A stretch of 5,383 nucleotides of DNA, taken from NCBI GenBank assembly GCA_031370485.1, contig JANMQK010000330.1, forward strand, positions 1 through 5,383, written 5' to 3'. This document shows positions 3,999 through 5,383 of the stretch, in pieces. The stretch's first letter is position 1, and the number at the start of each line of letters is the position of its first letter. A program made the translations under genes and the position numbers. A model generated the notes under the pieces. The model had not been told where the DNA came from. It worked only from the letters and a program-made list of their open reading frames with translations, and searched no databases. Origin of the DNA: JANMQK01 sp031370485. Its GTDB lineage: Bacteria; Acidobacteriota; Polarisedimenticolia; Gp22-AA2.

Positions 3999-5383
3999 CT
4001 AGGCGGCCCCGGGACCATGTCGCCCCGGGTCTCGCATCCCCCGTTCCCCCTCGCCCGCCGCGGCGGCGATGCCGCGCAGCATTCCCCCGAAAACCATCGC
4101 ATGCGCGGGGTAGATGAGGTACCAGTAGGCCAGCCCAAGAAGTCCGACGGGGTCGAAGATGGCGGTCTGGCGGATGTTCGATCCCTGTCCGTCGCCCGTC
4201 ACCTCGAACTCGAGCCAGGCGCGCCCGGGGAGACGCATCTCCGCAGCCAGCCGCAGGCGGCGATCGGGCTCGAACGCCTCGACGCGCCACCAGTCGACCG
4301 TGTCCCCCACAATGAGCGTTTCTGAACTGCGCCGCCCACGGCGCATGCCTACCCCGCCGACGAGCAGGTCGAAAAAACCCCTCAGCCGCCAGAGCCAATC
4401 GCCGAAGTAATAGCCCGCGCGCCCGCCGATCCGCCGGATGGGAGCGAACGCCGTTCCAGGGGATGCTGCGACACGCGCGACACGGGAGTCCACCAGCCGC
4501 GTGCCGAACCTCACCCCGCCCCAGGGAGAGCGTGTCCCCGAGGACGAAAGCGCATCGGACCAGCGCGTCTCCGCGAACTCACGGTCCTCGTTCCGAAGGG
4601 CAACTGCCACCGCCTCGTCGCACCCGAGAGGGCGGATCGGAAACGCATCCCTCGCCGATCGGTCGCGGACCACGGTCGAATGGCGCAGGCTGTCGATCAG
4701 CTTCCGCCCGATGCGGGCGTAGAGAGGCGTTACGAGTCCCAGCCACAGGCTGCTGAGGTGGGGCGTCAGGACCGGCACCGGGATCATGTAGCGGCGCAGG
4801 TTCCTCTGCCGGGCGTACTCTCTCATCATTTCGCCGTACGAAACCTGATCCGCCCCGCCGATCTCGAAGACCCGGCTATGGTCGATGGACAGATCAAGCG
4901 CCTGCGTCAAGTAGGCAAGCACGTCCCCCACGGCAATCGGCTGCGCCGGGGTCGCGACCCAGCGCGGCGTGATCATGACGGGGAGCCGCTCCACGAGGGC
5001 GCGGATCATCTCGAACGACAGGCTTCCGGAGCCGATCACCACCGAGGCCCGGAACTCGATCACCTTGACTCCGGTCGACGCTAGAAGCGCGCCGACCTCC
5101 TGGCGGCTGCGCAGGTGCGCCGATAGCTCTTCGCTCTCCTCCCCCAGCCCCCCCAGGTAGATGATGCGCTCGACACCGGCGCGCTTCGCCGCCGCCGCGA
5201 AGTTCCCGGCCGCCTGGCGGTCCTTCTCCTCGAACGAGCCGCCCGACCCCATCGAGTGCGCCAGGTAGTAGGCGGCCTCGACCCCCCGCAGGGCGGGGTC
5301 GAGTGTCGCGGGATCGAGCAGATCCCCCTGCACGACCTCGGTCCCGGCGGCCACCCTGGACCTCAAGTATTCCGGCCGGCGCG
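3999..5383 (-). CDS. SDR-type NAD(P)-binding oxidoreductase with C-terminal DUF2867 domain (5' end missing)
   Basis: About 460 codons are visible, open at the right edge. The frame reads RRPEYLRSRVAAGTEVVQGD at the edge, a continuation of the Rossmann fold in this family. The glycine-rich GxxGxxG motif and roughly 35-40 residues should lie outside, so the TTG at 5366 is not a real start. Features in order: DLLDPATL and GVEAAYYLAHSMG (the second cofactor strands), RIIYLGGLG, EFRASVVIGSGSLSFEMIR, RLPVMITPRWV, QPIAVGDVLAYL and FEIGGADQVSYGEMM. These are all typical of extended/atypical SDRs of the YbjT kind. The last 190 or so residues are DUF2867 (GYYFGDWLWRLRG, WWRVEAFEPDRRLRL, DPVGLLGLAYWYLIYPAH). 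Substrate is unknown. It converges on the CarH-like gene with 12 bases between the two stops and no terminator. Confidence 0.92.
   Translation of the reverse strand, partial: RRPEYLRSRVAAGTEVVQGDLLDPATLDPALRGVEAAYYLAHSMGSGGSFEEKDRQAAGNFAAAAKRAGVERIIYLGGLGEESEELSAHLRSRQEVGALLASTGVKVIEFRASVVIGSGSLSFEMIRALVERLPVMITPRWVATPAQPIAVGDVLAYLTQALDLSIDHSRVFEIGGADQVSYGEMMREYARQRNLRRYMIPVPVLTPHLSSLWLGLVTPLYARIGRKLIDSLRHSTVVRDRSARDAFPIRPLGCDEAVAVALRNEDREFAETRWSDALSSSGTRSPWGGVRFGTRLVDSRVARVAASPGTAFAPIRRIGGRAGYYFGDWLWRLRGFFDLLVGGVGMRRGRRSSETLIVGDTVDWWRVEAFEPDRRLRLAAEMRLPGRAWLEFEVTGDGQGSNIRQTAIFDPVGLLGLAYWYLIYPAHAMVFGGMLRGIAAAAGEGERGMRDPGRHGPGAA

Noticed and set aside
3497..4117. 206-codon plus-strand frame overlapping the end of the CarH-like gene
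   Set aside because: It is a Pro/Arg/Gly-rich shadow frame that runs into the opposite SDR gene, with no domain.
1..5383. CRISPR array, insertion sequence, tRNA or phage attachment site
   Set aside because: No regularly spaced repeats, transposase motifs, terminal inverted repeats or tRNA cloverleaf were seen by eye on either strand.

Overview
The window is GC-rich DNA apart from an AT-rich divergent promoter region at about 2860-2975. It encodes an outer-membrane-type lipoprotein and a signal-peptide protein, and carries a textbook sigma-54 promoter, so it comes from a Gram-negative-type, rpoN-containing bacterium. The gene mix would fit Acidobacteriota, Eisenbacteriota or a former deltaproteobacterium. 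That placement is a guess from style and not from a marker gene.

Layout. (1) 1-231, minus: N-terminal part of a CRP/FNR-type regulator, with a GTG start and cut by the window edge. (2) 232-757 has no convincing protein gene. Instead it holds a sigma-54 -24/-12 promoter (333-348). About 12 bases downstream begins a region that folds into a closed three-arm junction (365-589), followed by another hairpin (595-627) and a 13-bp GC-rich terminator hairpin (639-670). I read this as an undescribed, sigma-54-driven structured RNA of about 317 nt and consider it the most interesting item here. (3) 758-1932, plus: a small FmdB-family zinc-ribbon gene and an alpha/beta-hydrolase lipoprotein gene, probably one operon. 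(4) 1953-2006: terminator for the minus-strand operon that follows. (5) 2060-2853, minus: a DUF378 membrane protein gene then a secreted fasciclin (FAS1) protein gene, transcribed together. (6) 2854-2975: compact divergent control region with two back-to-back sigma-70-type promoters, an 8-bp-arm perfect palindrome on the rightward one, and tandem 11-bp TnnACA repeats on the leftward one. (7) 2976-3986, plus: a MerR-type regulator fused to a cobalamin-binding domain with the W-x9-E-H signature of CarH/LitR light sensors. (8) 3999-5383, minus: an NAD(P)-binding SDR-like protein with a C-terminal DUF2867 domain, missing its N-terminus at the window edge.

How they may fit together. The CarH-like protein faces the DUF378-fasciclin operon across a control region whose repeats resemble CarH half-sites. 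A vitamin-B12-based light switch for those envelope genes, and for the regulator itself, is therefore a reasonable but untested model. The structured RNA lies between a CRP-like regulator gene and the fmdB gene. It could be a free small RNA, or a leader that controls the fmdB-hydrolase operon through its terminator. Sigma-54 would tie it to an enhancer-binding activator that is not encoded in this window.
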